DNA of 64,000 bases from Chitinophagaceae bacterium (GCA_016786845.1 JAEUVB010000023.1:310001-374000), one strand, 5' to 3'. Shown: positions 46,897 to 55,072, counted from the stretch's first letter. Numbers and translations are program-made. Notes: generated from the sequence alone by a model not told the origin.

Positions 46897-47202
46897 TTAT
46901 GCTTTGATCTCTACTTCTACTCCCGATGGCAGATCCAGCTTGGATAATGCATCAACCGTTTTAGAGGAAGACGTGTAGATGTCCAGCAAACGCTTATGCG
47001 TACAAAGCTGGAACTGCTCACGGGCTTTCTTGTTTACGTGCGGAGAACGTAAAACGGTGAAGATTTTCTTGTCTGTGGGTAATGGCATGGGACCGGTTAC
47101 CACAGCGCCTGTACTGCGAACTGTTTTGGCGATTTTCTCAGCCGATTTGTCCACCAGGTTATGGTCGTAAGATTTTAATTTAATTCTGATTCGTTGCGAC
47201 AT
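46897..47202 (-). CDS. rpsJ: 30S ribosomal protein S10
   Basis: 101 residues. RIRIKLKSYDHNLVDKSAEK and GPMPLPTDKKIFTVLRSPHVN are the S10 signatures; S10 (NusE) also serves in antitermination with NusB. First gene of the cluster, directly behind the promoter at 47233-47263. rpsL, rpsG and fusA are not upstream. Confidence 0.97.
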   Translation of the reverse strand: MSQRIRIKLKSYDHNLVDKSAEKIAKTVRSTGAVVTGPMPLPTDKKIFTVLRSPHVNKKAREQFQLCTHKRLLDIYTSSSKTVDALSKLDLPSGVEVEIKA

Positions 47203-47232
47203 AAAATGAGTCCCTACTTATTTTTGGGAGTG

Positions 47233-47263
47233 CAAAGGTAATCGCTTTCTGTTATGCAACAAA
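47233..47263 (-). promoter_or_regulatory. S10-spc operon promoter: -33 TTTG, 19-nt spacer, -7 TACCTTTG
   Basis: On the minus strand TTTG (47260-47263) is followed by a 19-nt spacer and TACCTTTG (47233-47240). Both elements match the consensus for the primary sigma factor of Bacteroidota, and the spacing is within the known 17-23. The start of rpsJ is 30 nt downstream. This is the best-formed promoter in the window and should drive 22 genes to the terminator at 36025. Confidence 0.85.
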
Positions 47264-47424
47264 TATTTTTCGGGATTTATTTTACTTTTTTAGCCTAAAA
47301 ACCAACTTATTTTCCCCTTTTGACAAATATATGAAACAAATTTATCATTTATACCCCCTTCCCATAAATGTTGAATGCAGATTGTTTAAGGATTACAAGC
47401 TTCTGACTTATTATTGCACTCTCC

Positions 47425-48336
47425 ATGAAAGTCGCCGGTTTTACTATCATTAAAAACGCCGTGAAATACGGATATCCCCTCGTTGAGAGCCTGTCTTCCC
47501 TCCTGCCCCTCTGTGATCAGGTGTTTGTACTGGCCGGTGATAGCGACGATGGTACTGAAGATTTAATACGATCCATAAGCTCCGACAAAATCGTCATACT
47601 CCAATCGGTTTGGGATAAAACGCTTACTCAGAACGGCGAGATCCTGTCGGTGGAAACCAATAAAGCCCTGGCCGCCATACCGCCTGAATACGATTGGTGC
47701 ATTTATTTGCAGGCCGATGAGGTGATCCACGAAAATGATTACCCCGAAATCAAAGCCGGCATGTTGCAATATCAACAGCATGCTCTTGTACAGGGGCTAT
47801 TGTTTCAATACAAACATTTTTGGGGCAGCTACGATTATATCTGTAATTCCACTCGCTGGTACCGAAAGGAAATCCGAATCATCAAAAACGATAAAGAAAT
47901 TTTCTCCTTTAAAGATGCTCAGGGATTTCGCTATCGTCCCAATGAAAAACTCAATGTGGTTGAACTAAACGCTTGTATCTATCATTACGGCTGGGTTAGA
48001 CCGCCAAAAAAAATGCAAGCCAAACATGCAGGGGTGCAACAATATTGGGATAATCAGGCCGCCCCGGTAGCTGATACCGACGACTTCGACTATTCTCAAA
48101 TTGATAGCCTCGCACGCTATACAGGCTCGCATCCGCGAGTGATGCAGACCGTAATCGCAGAGTATAATTGGGATTTTAAATATATCCCTGGTCTCGTAGA
48201 ATTAAGTCCTAAAGAAAAATTCAAGCGTATACTCGAAAAGCTCACCGGCTATCGCTTCTTCGAATATAAAAATTATAAGATCATACCTGCTTCAGAATTA
48301 AAAAAACATCAACCAATATCTCATCCGGCCGTTTGA
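47425..48336 (+). CDS. GT2-like glycosyltransferase family protein
   Basis: 303 residues. MKVAGFTIIKNAVKYGYPLVESLSS opens a GT-A nucleotide-sugar fold. FVLAGDSDDGTEDLIRSI follows, and YDWCIYLQADEVIHENDYPEI supplies the acidic DxD-equivalent (QADE) that would bind the metal and sugar nucleotide. No membrane segments. Such proteins occur in lipopolysaccharide or exopolysaccharide loci, but no such locus surrounds it, so donor and acceptor are unknown. Divergent from the S10 operon. A near-consensus TATTATTG sits at 47409-47416. Confidence 0.78.
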   Translation: MKVAGFTIIKNAVKYGYPLVESLSSLLPLCDQVFVLAGDSDDGTEDLIRSISSDKIVILQSVWDKTLTQNGEILSVETNKALAAIPPEYDWCIYLQADEVIHENDYPEIKAGMLQYQQHALVQGLLFQYKHFWGSYDYICNSTRWYRKEIRIIKNDKEIFSFKDAQGFRYRPNEKLNVVELNACIYHYGWVRPPKKMQAKHAGVQQYWDNQAAPVADTDDFDYSQIDSLARYTGSHPRVMQTVIAEYNWDFKYIPGLVELSPKEKFKRILEKLTGYRFFEYKNYKIIPASELKKHQPISHPAV

Positions 48337-48378
48337 TATCACGATTACTTACATCCGGCCTAAAACGATTATCCAATT

Positions 48379-49158
48379 ATGTTTACTACACCCATTTGGC
48401 TCGAACGAACTGACCTCCTGATCGGTGCCGATCATTTAGAAAAACTACAACAAACCAATGTGCTTCTGGTGGGACTCGGTGGCGTGGGCAGCTTCGCAGC
48501 CGAATTCCTGGCCCGTGCCGGCATCGGCAAAATGACCATCGTGGATGGCGACGTAGTGGATATTACCAATGTCAACCGACAGCTCCCGGCTCTGCATACG
48601 ACCGTGAAACAAAGCAAGGCCCTGCTGATGGAAGAACGCATCAAGGCCATCAACCCCGGTATTCAATTGCGCACCATCAATCAGTTTCTCAATCCAGATG
48701 ATACGATTGAAGTCGTGAACAGCGAAGACTATGATTATGTACTCGACTGTATCGATTCCATCACCCCTAAACTTAATCTCATCAAAACGGCCATCGACAA
48801 AGGTTGCAAAATCATGAGCAGTATGGGTGCAGGCGGCAAGGTCGATTCGATGAAAGTGCAATACGCCGATATCTCCCGAACACACATGTGCCCTTTCGCT
48901 TTTTACTTAAGGAAAAGATTGCGCAAGCTCGATATTCATTCAGGACTCATGACGGTCTTCTCCGAGGAATCGCCGAATCATGAATCGATCAAAACAACCG
49001 ACGGTACCAACTTCAAAAAATCTTTTTACGGTACCATTTCCTATATCCCTGCACTCTTCGGTCTCAATATGGCTTCATGGGTTATTCGCGATGCCTGCGG
49101 ATTGTTTGAACCAAATAAATTATGCATCCCAAAGGCTACGAAAAAGAAAAATAAATAG
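48379..49158 (+). CDS. tcdA: tRNA threonylcarbamoyladenosine dehydratase (ThiF/E1-like)
   Basis: 259 residues. VLLVGLGGVGSFAAEFLARAGIG (ATP loop, GLGGVGS at 32-38), IVDGDVVDITNVNRQ, DCIDSITPKLNLI and SSMGAGGKVD follow the order of the E1-like adenylating fold. The RTDLLIG start and lack of zinc CxxC pairs point to TcdA/CsdL rather than ThiF or MoeB. Uses ATP to cyclise t6A37 to ct6A in tRNAs reading ANN codons. It starts 42 nt after the glycosyltransferase stop, so the two may share a transcript. Confidence 0.88.
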   Translation: MFTTPIWLERTDLLIGADHLEKLQQTNVLLVGLGGVGSFAAEFLARAGIGKMTIVDGDVVDITNVNRQLPALHTTVKQSKALLMEERIKAINPGIQLRTINQFLNPDDTIEVVNSEDYDYVLDCIDSITPKLNLIKTAIDKGCKIMSSMGAGGKVDSMKVQYADISRTHMCPFAFYLRKRLRKLDIHSGLMTVFSEESPNHESIKTTDGTNFKKSFYGTISYIPALFGLNMASWVIRDACGLFEPNKLCIPKATKKKNK

Positions 49159-49448
49159 CCGGTACTTCTCCCTGATATTAGAGCGGATCTTCATGGCGTT
49201 TTTGCCATTCACATGCTAGCCATCGCGAATCGGTAATTAGTGCGATTGCATCCGCAGCCCTATTCCTCACAAAAAATATCGTCTGGTACAAGTATACGCT
49301 GACCAATACCCATCTGTGAATCATGTAATTGATAAGCAGGGTTATGTAAGCCATCCGCCTTCAACTCAAATACCTTTGAGTTCTAAAATCAGGCAACGGA
49401 TCATCTTGATGTCCGACCGGTATGCTTCATCTAAACTTATATCAACCC

Positions 49449-49646
49449 ATGAATATCAAAAGAATTTTTGCCGCTCTCCTTACCTTATTGGGCATCGTCG
49501 GCCTCATCGTGGCTGCGGTCATGTTTATTGACTCATCCGGAAGTACCAACCGTGATGTAAAAACACTCGTGATCCTGACCGTGCTGGGCTTGGTCTTTTT
49601 TATCGCCGGCATCCAATTGGTGCGCACAACGAAAGACGAGTCGTAA
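49449..49646 (+). CDS. Small two-helix membrane protein, unknown function
   Basis: 65 residues from MNIKRIFAALL. Two transmembrane segments (LLTLLGIVGLIVAAVMFI and LVILTVLGLVFFIAGIQLV) are separated by SSGSTNRDVK, ending in a charged TTKDES. No family assigned. The longer frame from 49422 adds an unlikely polar leader. The 290 bp upstream (49159-49448) show no gene. Confidence 0.6.
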   Translation: MNIKRIFAALLTLLGIVGLIVAAVMFIDSSGSTNRDVKTLVILTVLGLVFFIAGIQLVRTTKDES

Positions 49647-49674
49647 TTGGCGGATTTACCCTCATTTAAATTTG
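49646..49674 (+). promoter_or_regulatory. Predicted promoter: TTG, 17-nt spacer, TAAATTTG
   Basis: TTG at 49647-49649, then 17 nt, then TAAATTTG at 49667-49674, both matching the Bacteroidota consensus. It would give the 49760 gene a leader of about 80 nt. The -33 element overlaps the stop of the upstream gene. Confidence 0.5.
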
Positions 49675-49759
49675 CGGCATCCCACTGTCTCTCAAACAAA
49701 CTCTAGCGCAACAGTTCCCTCCCTAACACCATACATTAATCTCTTCAAATTAAAAAATA

Positions 49760-50143
49760 ATGACCATGTCTGAAAAACAAAGAAAACAATTTGGCGTATG
49801 GATGGACACCCATCATGCGACCATCGTAGGCAGAAAAGCCGATGAGACCCGTGAATTTTTCGTTCTGGGACATATAGAAAACCCCGGCGCGGACAATAAC
49901 TCCAATGAACAGGCCGCACAAAAACAAGAGATGGGCCTGACCCATAAATTCTTTAAGGAAATTGCTCACCTCATGCCCAATATCGAAGAGATTCATGTGA
50001 CCGGCACCGGTAAGATCCAGGAAGAATTTATTCACTATCTGGCCGCTACCGCCCAATACAAAAATGCCGACACGAGCGACAGTACTTCCAACAAAATGAG
50101 CGACGCTGCATTGACGGCATACTTTACAAAGTACTTCGGCTAA
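49760..50143 (+). CDS. Small soluble protein, unknown function
   Basis: 127 residues. KQFGVWMDTHHATIVGRKADE opens a beta-alpha fold, followed by KFFKEIAHLMPNIEEIHVTGTGKIQEEFIHYLA. The order of strands and the VTGTG...EEF segment recall the N-terminal domain of eRF1/Dom34-like bacterial proteins, but this resemblance is weak and I would not assign function. No signal peptide. Start Met1 at 49760 or Met3 at 49766. Confidence 0.65.
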   Translation: MTMSEKQRKQFGVWMDTHHATIVGRKADETREFFVLGHIENPGADNNSNEQAAQKQEMGLTHKFFKEIAHLMPNIEEIHVTGTGKIQEEFIHYLAATAQYKNADTSDSTSNKMSDAALTAYFTKYFG

Positions 50144-50194
50144 ACAATTTGTAAGACTGAATAGGTCTAAATGATTACACGATTTCCGGGTACA

Positions 50195-50210
50195 TGTGAC
50201 TTATGTCACC
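50195..50210 (+). promoter_or_regulatory. CRP/FNR-type palindrome upstream of the multicopper oxidase
   Basis: TGTGA-cttatg-TCACC matches the CRP-type pattern TGTGAN6TCACA with one mismatch, and holds GTGAC-N4-GTCAC. Its centre (~50202.5) is about 40 bp before the start site predicted from TAACTTTG, the position typical of class II activators. Confidence 0.45.
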
Positions 50211-50230
50211 TCGAAATATAATGTCATGAC

Positions 50231-50238
50231 TAACTTTG
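50231..50238 (+). promoter_or_regulatory. Predicted -7 element (TAACTTTG) of the multicopper oxidase gene
   Basis: Exact TAnnTTTG match 39 nt before the ATG at 50278. It overlaps the first codon of the longer open frame (50236), which is therefore not the start. Confidence 0.55.
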
Positions 50239-50277
50239 TGCGTGAATCAATCAACATTCACCCACAAAATTCACTTC

Positions 50278-51999
50278 ATGCATAAAAAAATTCTACTCAT
50301 TGTCTCCATCCTTGTCATCAGTCGTTTTAGTTATTCGCAAAACTTATTAGCGATTCCCGACACCTTATCCGGCACCGTTTTTAATTTAAATATCCGGGAT
50401 ACCAACAAGGTATTTTACCCGGGCTTTACCACCAATACTTTCGGTATCAATGCAGCCTACCTGGGACCGACCCTCATGCTCAACAAAGGCGATTCAATCA
50501 GTGTCACCTTCTACAATCAACTGATGGATACAACCACCATTCACTGGCATGGTATGCATGTATCGGCTATGAATGATGGAGGCCCCCATATCACGATCCC
50601 ACCGATAAGCGCATGGAATCCCACATTCAAAGTCAGAGACCATGCAGCCATGTATTGGTATCACCCCCATATGCATATGATGACCAATCTCCATGCTTCA
50701 CTCGGCGCAGCAGGACTGGTGATTGTCAGAGACAGCACCGAGGCTACCCTCAACCTGCCTCGCAGATATGGCATCGATGATTTTCCTTTGGTTATCCAAT
50801 CTAAATGCTTTGATGCCAACAAACAAATTGTCATCGGCAATGCTTCCGATTCGGTGATGATGGTTAACGGTACCATCAATCCATATTTGCCCGTGCCGGC
50901 TCAGGTAGTCCGATTACGATTGCTCAATGCATCCTCAGAAAGGGTTTATAATCTTGGCTTTCAGGGCAACCTCAGCTTCTTTCAAATCGGCAGCGACGGC
51001 GGGTTACTCAATGCACCGGTATCCCTTACCCGACTGCGACTCGCACCGGGCGAACGCGCAGAAATCCTCATAGATCTCAGCGGAAAAAACGGACAAAATA
51101 TCTATCTGAAAAGTTTTGCCTCCGAATTGCCCAATGCGATTTACGGTGCCACTCAACCCGGCATGGGCGCGGGCCAAACTATTCCCGGCTATACGGCCAA
51201 TGTACTCAATGGGGCCGATTTCAATATTCTCCTGCTCAACGTAATGTCGCAAACAGCACTGCCGGTGACTTCAATACCAAGCACCCTCGTCAATAATACC
51301 ATCTGGCCCGTCGCTTCTGCTAATGGCTTTAAGACGCTTACATTTTCTCCCGTCAATCCGGGACCAACCGCCATCCAAGGTCCATTCCTCATCAACAATA
51401 CCTCCTTCGATATGAACGTGGTGAATTACAATATACCCTTAGACAATATCGAAGTATGGACCCTCACCAATCAAAGCCCTATTGCACATCCGTTTCACAT
51501 TCATGATATCCAGTTTTATGTAACGGAGATCAACGGCGCGGCGCCTCCCGCCAATCTTGCCGGACGTAAAGATGTCATCCTCGTACCTGCCATGCAGACC
51601 ATTAAATTCATCACCAAATTTGAAACCTTTTGCGACACCATGAATATGTATATGTATCATTGCCACATGCTGCCTCATGAAGATGAAGGCATGATGGGAC
51701 AGTTTGTGGTGAGCTGCCCGAAGGTAGATGTGGGTGTTGAAAATATCCTTGATGAAACTAATGCCGTGACCATTTATCCCAATCCGGCACAGCATGAATT
51801 GCATATCAAAAGTTCAGCCTCCGACCCTATTCAAGGAGTCGTCCTTCGCGACCTCAGTGGCAAAATATTGTGGTCCAAACAAAAAATCTGCGAAGCCGAA
51901 CAAACCATCAATGTAGAATCTTATAGCGCAACCCTCTATATATTAGAAGTAAAAACACGCAGCGGAATAATCCAACATCAACTCATACGATCCGAATAA
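50278..51999 (+). CDS. Three-domain multicopper oxidase with type A T9SS domain
   Basis: 573 residues. Signal peptide MHKKILLIVSILVISRFSYSQ. Copper motifs appear in laccase order: HWHGMH (89-94), HPHMH (129-133), HPFHIH (404-409) and HCHMLPHEDEGM (461-472). Cys462, His467 and Met472 complete the T1 site and the other His form the T2/T3 trinuclear cluster. Oxidises phenols or metal ions such as Cu+ or Mn2+ with four-electron reduction of O2. The C-terminal ~75 residues (VTIYPNPAQHELHIKS ... SATLYILEVKTRSG) are a type A sorting domain, so the enzyme should be sent outside the cell. Possible CRP/FNR control, see 50195. Confidence 0.92.
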   Translation: MHKKILLIVSILVISRFSYSQNLLAIPDTLSGTVFNLNIRDTNKVFYPGFTTNTFGINAAYLGPTLMLNKGDSISVTFYNQLMDTTTIHWHGMHVSAMNDGGPHITIPPISAWNPTFKVRDHAAMYWYHPHMHMMTNLHASLGAAGLVIVRDSTEATLNLPRRYGIDDFPLVIQSKCFDANKQIVIGNASDSVMMVNGTINPYLPVPAQVVRLRLLNASSERVYNLGFQGNLSFFQIGSDGGLLNAPVSLTRLRLAPGERAEILIDLSGKNGQNIYLKSFASELPNAIYGATQPGMGAGQTIPGYTANVLNGADFNILLLNVMSQTALPVTSIPSTLVNNTIWPVASANGFKTLTFSPVNPGPTAIQGPFLINNTSFDMNVVNYNIPLDNIEVWTLTNQSPIAHPFHIHDIQFYVTEINGAAPPANLAGRKDVILVPAMQTIKFITKFETFCDTMNMYMYHCHMLPHEDEGMMGQFVVSCPKVDVGVENILDETNAVTIYPNPAQHELHIKSSASDPIQGVVLRDLSGKILWSKQKICEAEQTINVESYSATLYILEVKTRSGIIQHQLIRSE

Positions 52000-52074
52000 A
52001 TAATCGTCTTACATTTACGCACAGCTTCCTTCTTCATGTTCATGGATGCTGCATAGACTCAAAACCTATTTCCA

Positions 52075-52731
52075 ATGCGTAATAAATTATTTGGGCGTGC
52101 CCCTTCAGCGGATGCCACCCACACGCCGGTAAAGAAAAAGATTTCGTCCGGCACCGCTTACGGGTCGGGCCTTACGCTTCAAGGCCCCTCGCAGAACCTC
52201 GGAGCGCTTTCCGCTGCAGTCCCTCACGCGGACACCTCGCTTCGAAACCAATTTGCGGTGATATTATCTTTGACTCTCCTTTTGGCCTTTTCCGCTTGCT
52301 CGGAATTAAAGTCACCCTCAGCCATCGAACAAGCTCATTGGCTCGAAGGGCAATGGGAGCATCGCAGCCCGGATGAATATTCAGTAGAAATCTGGAAGCG
52401 CATGAATGATACTTTAATGCAAGCCGAAAACTTTATGCTTGCTGGTAAGGATACAATGTTTCGCGAAAGCATCCTGTTGCAACAAATCGGCAAAGATGTT
52501 TTTTATTGCCCTCATGTGAGCAATCAAAATCACGACAGCATCATCCGGTTTAAACTCATCATGGCACAAGGTGATAGCTTAGTTTTCGAAAATCCGCAAC
52601 ACGATTTCCCTCAACGCATCTGTTATGTTCGCGTCACCAAAGATTCATTATTGGCTTCTATCTCGGGTAAAGATCAGGGACAAGAAAGACGGATTGAATT
52701 TCCGATGAAGAAGGCGAGTCAAGGGAATTGA
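52075..52731 (+). CDS. Lipoprotein with DUF6265-like domain; N-terminus overlaps a dispersed repeat
   Basis: 218 residues as an open frame. Residues ~5-60 are encoded by a GC-rich dispersed repeat and look like non-native sequence. Then FAVILSLTLLLAFSAC gives a lipoprotein signal, followed by a domain with HWLEGQWEHRSPDEYSVEIWKRMNDTLMQAENFML and VFENPQHDFPQRICYVRV, like DUF6265 or lipocalin-type small proteins. The native start may have been lost. A GTG at 52258 would give MILSLTLLLAFSAC and a 157-residue lipoprotein. I give the full frame but consider the start unresolved. Confidence 0.6.
   Translation: MRNKLFGRAPSADATHTPVKKKISSGTAYGSGLTLQGPSQNLGALSAAVPHADTSLRNQFAVILSLTLLLAFSACSELKSPSAIEQAHWLEGQWEHRSPDEYSVEIWKRMNDTLMQAENFMLAGKDTMFRESILLQQIGKDVFYCPHVSNQNHDSIIRFKLIMAQGDSLVFENPQHDFPQRICYVRVTKDSLLASISGKDQGQERRIEFPMKKASQGN
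52089..52245 (+). repeat. Dispersed repeat, GGGCGTGCC family, copy C (inside a reading frame)
   Basis: TTTGGGCGTGCCCCTTCAGCGG, then CGGGTCGGGCCTTACGCTTCAAGG and GCGCTTTCCGCTGCAGTCCCTCACGCGG. The shared TTGGGCG...CGCTTTCCGCTGCA elements link it to copies A, B and D, though it is longer and diverged. Confidence 0.6.
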
Positions 52732-52740
52732 TTCATTCAT

Positions 52741-52860
52741 TTGTCTGAATCAGGATTTACAGAATTTTAGAATTTCCAGAATGTAAAATTTGTCTGAATC
52801 AGAATTCACAGAATTTTAGAATTTTCAGAATGTGGTAGACGCATTTTCATGCGTCTCTAC
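52741..52860. repeat. Composite dispersed repeat ending in an 8-bp hairpin
   Basis: Two direct ~50-nt units (TTTGTCTGAATCAGGATTTACAGAATTTTAGAATTTCCAGAATG and a variant) are followed by the hairpin GTAGACGCAT-TTTC-ATGCGTCTCTAC at 52835-52860 (8-bp stem, 4-nt loop). The same arrangement occurs in reverse orientation at 59531-59750. The hairpin edge supplies the stop codon of the 52857 gene. Confidence 0.8.
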
Positions 52861-53939
52861 AACGAATTCAAACCCGACAACCATTGACGTAATACGCCCT
52901 TAAATAATTGGGTATCATATTCGGGAATTGGCTTGCCCGAGTCTTTCGTGATATCAAGTGCTTCCTCTGTTCCAAATGCATCCTGTGTAATGGTTTGAAA
53001 CCATTGTTTCTCCGATAACATCGATGCGAGATACTCCTGTTCGGTTTGTCCGGGTGTGGGAATTAATAATGCAGACTTTCGTAATTGCATCAGATCCATG
53101 AGGGTTGAATATCCCGAACGGCAAATTATCCATTTCGATGTGAGTATCGCCTTGCGCAATTCAGCTGCGGGCAGATGCGAAATGCCCGTCATACCATCTG
53201 CAACTTCTTCTTGCATTGCATCCATTAGTACTCCTCTCACCATGAGGGCCTTGCAAGGATGGGCGGCATGCCATTGCCTCACTTTCTCTTCAAGTAAACT
53301 TCGTTGAGGCTCCGGACCGGATAAGAGATAGAGTCTTTCGTAGACTTCGGACATGGGCTCTGCTTTTTCGAAGCGCGACAAAAGTCCGATATATTTGAGA
53401 TTTATACCGTCTACCCGGGCCGACAGTTTACCCGCCAAGGCTTGTTCCTCCTCATCGGGCACCCAACATTGGGTAAAGCGCTGTATCATCTTGTGATTGA
53501 TTTGATTGACCCACCTCTGCAACCAAGTCGATTGAGGTATCACGATATTGAGTTGATGGGTAATGAAGATACAAGGCACCTTATCCGTATACAATCCATA
53601 ACGATTATCAGAGATCACCGCATCGATTTGATATTGACCGATGAGCTCATCCAGCCGGCGGTGCTCCGCTTTTATGGTGCGCAGCAGACGTGGAACTTGT
53701 AAGGCAATTTTGAGGGGCAATTGTTTGGAATGGGCTGCATAGTTGACCCCATACGGTGGCAGATCCACATATTCGAGTGAAGGAAATTCCTGACGAATGA
53801 GGGCATTGGTGGTTTCGGTACCGGCTACGATCACTGTGGCCCCTAAAGACCGCAGTTCAGCGATGATGGGAATACACCTTGTGGCATGCCCCAGTCCCCA
53901 GTCGAGCGGAGCTATGAGTATTTTTATGGAATTGTTCAC
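52857..53939 (-). CDS. MurG-like GT-B glycosyltransferase, GTG start
   Basis: 360 residues. KILIAPLDWGLGHATRCIPIIAEL is the glycine-rich N-terminal loop of GT28/MurG-type and UDP-glycosyltransferase folds. VISDNRYGLY and TSKWIICRSGYSTLMDLMQLRKSALLIPTPGQTEQEYLA form the donor-binding region. No signal peptide or membrane helices. Probably transfers a sugar onto a lipid or small acceptor; donor unknown. The start codon is GTG (53937-53939), with no ATG nearby. The TAG stop is contributed by a dispersed hairpin repeat, so the C-terminus may have been altered by its insertion. Divergent from the small lipoprotein at 53987. Confidence 0.78.
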   Translation of the reverse strand: MNNSIKILIAPLDWGLGHATRCIPIIAELRSLGATVIVAGTETTNALIRQEFPSLEYVDLPPYGVNYAAHSKQLPLKIALQVPRLLRTIKAEHRRLDELIGQYQIDAVISDNRYGLYTDKVPCIFITHQLNIVIPQSTWLQRWVNQINHKMIQRFTQCWVPDEEEQALAGKLSARVDGINLKYIGLLSRFEKAEPMSEVYERLYLLSGPEPQRSLLEEKVRQWHAAHPCKALMVRGVLMDAMQEEVADGMTGISHLPAAELRKAILTSKWIICRSGYSTLMDLMQLRKSALLIPTPGQTEQEYLASMLSEKQWFQTITQDAFGTEEALDITKDSGKPIPEYDTQLFKGVLRQWLSGLNSL

Positions 53940-53986
53940 GAAAGGGGCAAATTACATATCTTTACAAAATATCCATACAAATTCTA

Positions 53987-54121
53987 ATGGCTAAAAAATT
54001 ATTGTTTCTATTCTGTTTTATTTTCGTTTCCACGATTATCCTTTCGAGCTGCCGCTCACAGAAAGGTTGTGGATGTGGCAGTAATTTAAATTATTACAAA
54101 CCTCGTAAATTCAAGAGTTAA
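53987..54121 (+). CDS. 44-residue cysteine-rich lipoprotein
   Basis: MAKKLLFLFCFIFVSTIILS then SCRSQKGCGCGSNLNYYKPR and KFKS. A lipoprotein signal ends at the lipidated Cys22, leaving a mature peptide of 23 residues with GCGCG and a basic tail. ATG 53987, TAA 54119-54121. Tiny Cys-rich lipoproteins of this shape are often missed in annotation. A near-promoter TATCTTTA lies at 53957-53964. The next gene follows 2 nt later. Confidence 0.7.
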   Translation: MAKKLLFLFCFIFVSTIILSSCRSQKGCGCGSNLNYYKPRKFKS

Positions 54122-54123
54122 AC

Positions 54124-54357
54124 ATGTCGATCCGAAATTTTGATCCGCACATCTATTTCAAAGAAGATTTGAGTCTGCCGGTCCGTGTATGCATTCATGA
54201 CCATTTCGTTCTATACGAAAAGCGCATGGAGCAAGCCGGCACTTCGGAATGCCTGGATATCCATCACGGGCAAATTTACCGTCAACCCCACAAAATCAAA
54301 CGCATCCTGAAACAGTCTTACAATTATCCGTTTCAGTTTATACATAGTCTGAATTAA
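54124..54357 (+). CDS. Small conserved-looking protein, unknown function
   Basis: 77 residues: MSIRNFDPHIYFKEDLSLPV, then VCIHDHFVLYEKRMEQAGTS and DIHHGQIYRQPHKIKRILKQ. Rich in His, Tyr and basic residues; soluble; no family recognised. It begins 2 nt after the small lipoprotein stop, so the two are surely co-transcribed. recR begins 40 nt further on. Confidence 0.65.
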   Translation: MSIRNFDPHIYFKEDLSLPVRVCIHDHFVLYEKRMEQAGTSECLDIHHGQIYRQPHKIKRILKQSYNYPFQFIHSLN

Positions 54358-54397
54358 TACGCCTTCATTTCAATTAATCTCCCGCTAATTGTCTTTC

Positions 54398-55024
54398 ATG
54401 AATTTTTCCTCCGCACTGATCGAAGAGGCTGTCCAAGAATTTTCAAAACTACCGGGTATCGGAAAAAAAACGGCATTGAGGCTTGTGCTTCATTTACTCA
54501 AACAAGATAAAGACTCTGTTCAGCGTTTTTCGAAAGCCATCGCCCGCATGCGGGAAGACATCCGCTTTTGCAGTCAGTGCCACAATGTATCCGATCAGGA
54601 CATCTGCCGGATCTGTTCCGATTTCTCCCGTCGTAAGAATCAAATATGTGTGGTGGAAACCATACGCGATGTAATGGCCATAGAGGCTACCCAACAATAC
54701 AGCGGATTATACCATGTGCTCGGCGGCATCATTTCTCCCCTGGATGGCATAGGTCCCGATCAATTACAAATCAGCAGTTTGATGCAGCGCGTAAAATCGG
54801 GCGAAGTGGAAGAGATCATCCTGGCCCTGAGTCCGACCCTGGAAGGCGACACAACGAGCTATTATATCAGTCGCACCCTGAAAGAATATCCCATTCGCAT
54901 AACGGCCCTGAGCCGGGGTGTGGCCTTTGGAGGCGAACTCGAATATGCCGATGAACTCACCCTGGCCCGATCCATCCAAAACCGATTGCCGATTGAATCT
55001 TTAGTGGATCATCAGCAATCTTAA
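54398..55024 (+). CDS. recR: Recombination mediator RecR
   Basis: 208 residues from MNFSSALIEEAVQEF. An N-terminal helix-hairpin-helix (LPGIGKKTALRLVLHLL), a four-Cys zinc motif (CSQCHNVSDQDICRIC, about 56-71) and a Toprim domain (ICVVETIRDVMAIE ... LSPTLEGDTTSYYISRTL) follow the canonical order. With RecO it loads RecA onto SSB-coated single strands at gaps. The ATG at 54398 is chosen over 54389, since MNFSS is the usual beginning. metF follows on the same strand. Confidence 0.95.
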   Translation: MNFSSALIEEAVQEFSKLPGIGKKTALRLVLHLLKQDKDSVQRFSKAIARMREDIRFCSQCHNVSDQDICRICSDFSRRKNQICVVETIRDVMAIEATQQYSGLYHVLGGIISPLDGIGPDQLQISSLMQRVKSGEVEEIILALSPTLEGDTTSYYISRTLKEYPIRITALSRGVAFGGELEYADELTLARSIQNRLPIESLVDHQQS

Positions 55025-55072
55025 GCATCTCATACGCTCGATTCTTTATTTCCATTTTTCAACACTGACACT

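Noticed and set aside
49159..49448. Small gene or RNA in the 290-bp gap after tcdA
   Set aside because: No coding pattern, stable hairpin or conserved RNA motif could be seen.
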